Positions 62,352-64,000 of a stretch of 64,000 nucleotides of DNA are shown here, piece after piece. Each line of letters starts with the position of its first letter. Position 1 is the first letter of the stretch. The notes beneath the pieces are model-generated. The model did not search any database. It was given only the letters and a program-made list of their open reading frames with translations, and was not told the origin of the DNA. The position numbers and the translations under genes are program-made. Source of the stretch: Massilia sp. BJB1822 (GTDB lineage: Bacteria; Pseudomonadota; Gammaproteobacteria; Burkholderiales; Burkholderiaceae_D); assembly GCF_013369485.1 (NCBI RefSeq), contig NZ_JABWEB010000016.1, positions 43,686 through 107,685 of the forward strand, written 5' to 3'.

Positions 62352-64000
62352 CGCTGCACCAGTTCCCCGATCTGCGCCAGGAAGGCGGTCTGATCGAAAG
62401 CGTTCTTGACGATATAGCCATTGGCGCCCACGGCACTGCCGCGGCGCCGGTGCTCCGGCGTGTCGAGCGAGGTCACCAGCAAGGTCGGAATCGCGCGCAG
62501 CTCCGGGTCGGCGCGGATCTCCTCAATGAGACTAAAGCCATCCATACCCGGCATTTCCACGTCCACCAGCGCCATCGCAAAACGCCCCTGCCGCAGCAGC
62601 GCCAGCCCCTCTTCCGCCGACGCGGCCAGTGCCACCTGATACCCCGCCGATTCGAGGATGCTGCTTTCGAGCATGCGCGTGGTCAGCGAATCGTCCACGA
62701 TCAGGATGGGCAAAGCGGGTGGCGCCGTCTCCTGCCCGCTGCTGCGTCGCTGTGCCAGTGCGCCACCCAGTTCATCCGGATCGAGCACCATGCGCGGTTC
62801 GCCCTCGTTGTCCAGATACAGGCCGAGCACGGTCGGCTCGACCGCCAGCAAGGCCGGCAGGGCCCGCAATACGACGCTATCGACCCCGACCAGGCGGTTG
62901 ACGGCCAGCGCCAGCAGCTCGCCCTGGCTGCGGATCACGATGGCGGTCAGGGTGCGCGGCGACCACTGGTGCGCCACGCGTCCACGCCCGCCCACGGTCA
63001 GCGGCAACAAGGGCAGCAGTTGCGCCTCATAGACGATGGCGCGCCCCTCGGCCGTTTGCGCAATGTGCGCCATCGGCAAGCGCAACGCACCACACACCGC
63101 ATCGAGCGGCAGCGCCATGGCCTGCGCATCGGCGTCGACCAGCAACACGTTCATCGCCGCCAACGACAGCGGCACGCACAATTCAAACACGGTCCCCTGG
63201 CCGGAAGAGGTGCTGGCAGCGGCTTTCCCATCCAGCTTGCTCATCGCGGCGCGCACCACGTCCATGCCGATACCGCGCCCGGCCAGTTCCGTCACCACGC
63301 GGCTGGTACTGATGCTGCCTTGCAATAGCACCTGCAGCAAGCCATCGTCGTCCGGTACCGGTTCGCCACGCTGGCGCAGCACGCGCCGCAGCGCATCCAG
63401 GTCCACGCCCCGGCCATCGTCACGGCAACGGAACCAGACCATATATCCCTGCCGGTTCACCTCCAGCACAATACGGCCGGCGGGCGCCTTGCCAGCGGCG
63501 CTGCGCTCGGCCGGCGTCTCAATCCCGTGCGCCACCGCGTTGCGCACCAATTGCAGCAAAGCGCCCAATACCACGTCCAACACCTCGCCATCGATGCGCA
63601 ACTGACCACCCTCGGCCTCGAACACAACTTGCTTGGCGCAGCTATGGGCGGCATCCCGTGCGCACCGCTCCAGTGTGGTGAAGACGCTGGCAACCGGGAT
63701 CAGGCGCAGGCGCTCTGCCGCATCGCGCGTCTGGCGCAGTTCGCGATCGATCCGTTCGGCGCCACCGGCCATGCTCCGCTCGATCGCACCGAGCTGCTCG
63801 ACCAGGGCACGCATGCCTTGCGGCGCCGCGGCCCCTGCGGCCAGCGCCAGGTCGCGCAAGGTGTCCAACTGACCGATGGTGCGGCGCATGCTCGCCAGTT
63901 CTGTTCCGATTTCACCCAGTCCTTCGAGCAAGACATCCACTTCCAATACGTCGGCGCGGACGATGCGCTGCGGGACATCGAGTGGCGGGGGCCGCGCGGG
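62348..64000 (-). CDS. cheA: CheA-type kinase with C-terminal receiver, N-terminus outside window
   Basis: Partial: 550 codons seen, reading to base 64000 without a start. Visible order: dimerisation helices; HATPase with LVRNAVAHGIETPAERSAAG and the G-boxes DDGRGVDLD and GRGIGMDVV; CheW-like domain (MNVLLVDADAQAMALPLDAV); C-terminal receiver (ILIVDDSLTTRMLESSILES, Asp in MALVDVEMPGMDG). Classical CheA carries HPt domains at the missing N-terminus. The added receiver is typical of alternative chemosensory (Frz/Wsp/Pil-like) kinases. First visible gene of a leftward operon with CheB, hybrid kinase, receiver and MCP. Confidence 0.85.
   Translation of the reverse strand, partial: PARPPPLDVPQRIVRADVLEVDVLLEGLGEIGTELASMRRTIGQLDTLRDLALAAGAAAPQGMRALVEQLGAIERSMAGGAERIDRELRQTRDAAERLRLIPVASVFTTLERCARDAAHSCAKQVVFEAEGGQLRIDGEVLDVVLGALLQLVRNAVAHGIETPAERSAAGKAPAGRIVLEVNRQGYMVWFRCRDDGRGVDLDALRRVLRQRGEPVPDDDGLLQVLLQGSISTSRVVTELAGRGIGMDVVRAAMSKLDGKAAASTSSGQGTVFELCVPLSLAAMNVLLVDADAQAMALPLDAVCGALRLPMAHIAQTAEGRAIVYEAQLLPLLPLTVGGRGRVAHQWSPRTLTAIVIRSQGELLALAVNRLVGVDSVVLRALPALLAVEPTVLGLYLDNEGEPRMVLDPDELGGALAQRRSSGQETAPPALPILIVDDSLTTRMLESSILESAGYQVALAASAEEGLALLRQGRFAMALVDVEMPGMDGFSLIEEIRADPELRAIPTLLVTSLDTPEHRRRGSAVGANGYIVKNAFDQTAFLAQIGELVQR

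Overview
The window is GC-rich and densely coded. Its gene content (PRTRC genes, multi-receiver hybrid kinases, M11 peptidase, DUF7507/RTX adhesin) suggests a betaproteobacterium of the Burkholderiales, probably Oxalobacteraceae (Massilia/Janthinobacterium/Duganella-like). That placement is inferred from protein style; no rRNA or tRNA gene was seen. Whether this is chromosome, chromid or plasmid cannot be decided from the sequence.

Layout. 1-8.75 kb: surface and secretion genes (truncated M11 metallopeptidase lipoprotein, NarL-type regulator with a non-canonical receiver, 1677-aa DUF7507-repeat/RTX adhesin, small DUF3467-like protein). 9.3-15.5 kb: a recombination module (tyrosine-recombinase-like protein lacking catalytic residues, Gp3-type recombination directionality factor-like protein, SbcD- and SbcC-like nuclease subunits). 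15.7-22.9 kb: serine hydrolase, small DUF2158-like protein, PAS hybrid kinase, RimK-type ligase and GNAT. 23.1-26.3 kb: two ParA-like paralogues that have lost the Walker A lysine, one coupled to a GNAT.

26.5-30.0 kb is the core of a PRTRC cassette: E, C, F, B and ThiF. C is a ubiquitin-like protein ending in glycine, B carries an E2-like catalytic cysteine motif, and ThiF is E1-like, so the run looks like a bacterial ubiquitin-like conjugation pathway. PRTRC D (ParM/actin-like) and a small ParR/StbB-like partner lie 24 kb away at 54.4-55.7 kb. PRTRC A and ParB are not in the window.

30-54 kb separates these halves and looks accessory. It holds a four-gene signalling operon (periplasmic binding protein, hybrid kinase, REC-PAS-GGDEF-EAL-REC regulator, zinc-site protein), many small hypothetical genes, a second serine hydrolase, AraC/SDR and MFS/XRE divergent pairs, remains of a LysR regulator and of a conjugative relaxase, a long perfect palindrome, a PAP2-like protein, and a tyrosine recombinase translationally coupled to an Mrr-type nuclease.

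55.8-64 kb returns to housekeeping-style genes: a secreted cupin and a chemosensory operon transcribed leftward (CheA-REC, CheB, five-receiver hybrid kinase, single receiver, CHASE3-type MCP). Truncated genes, relics, recombinases and small overlapping genes in 9-55 kb point to an integrated or plasmid-borne mobile element with repeated insertions.
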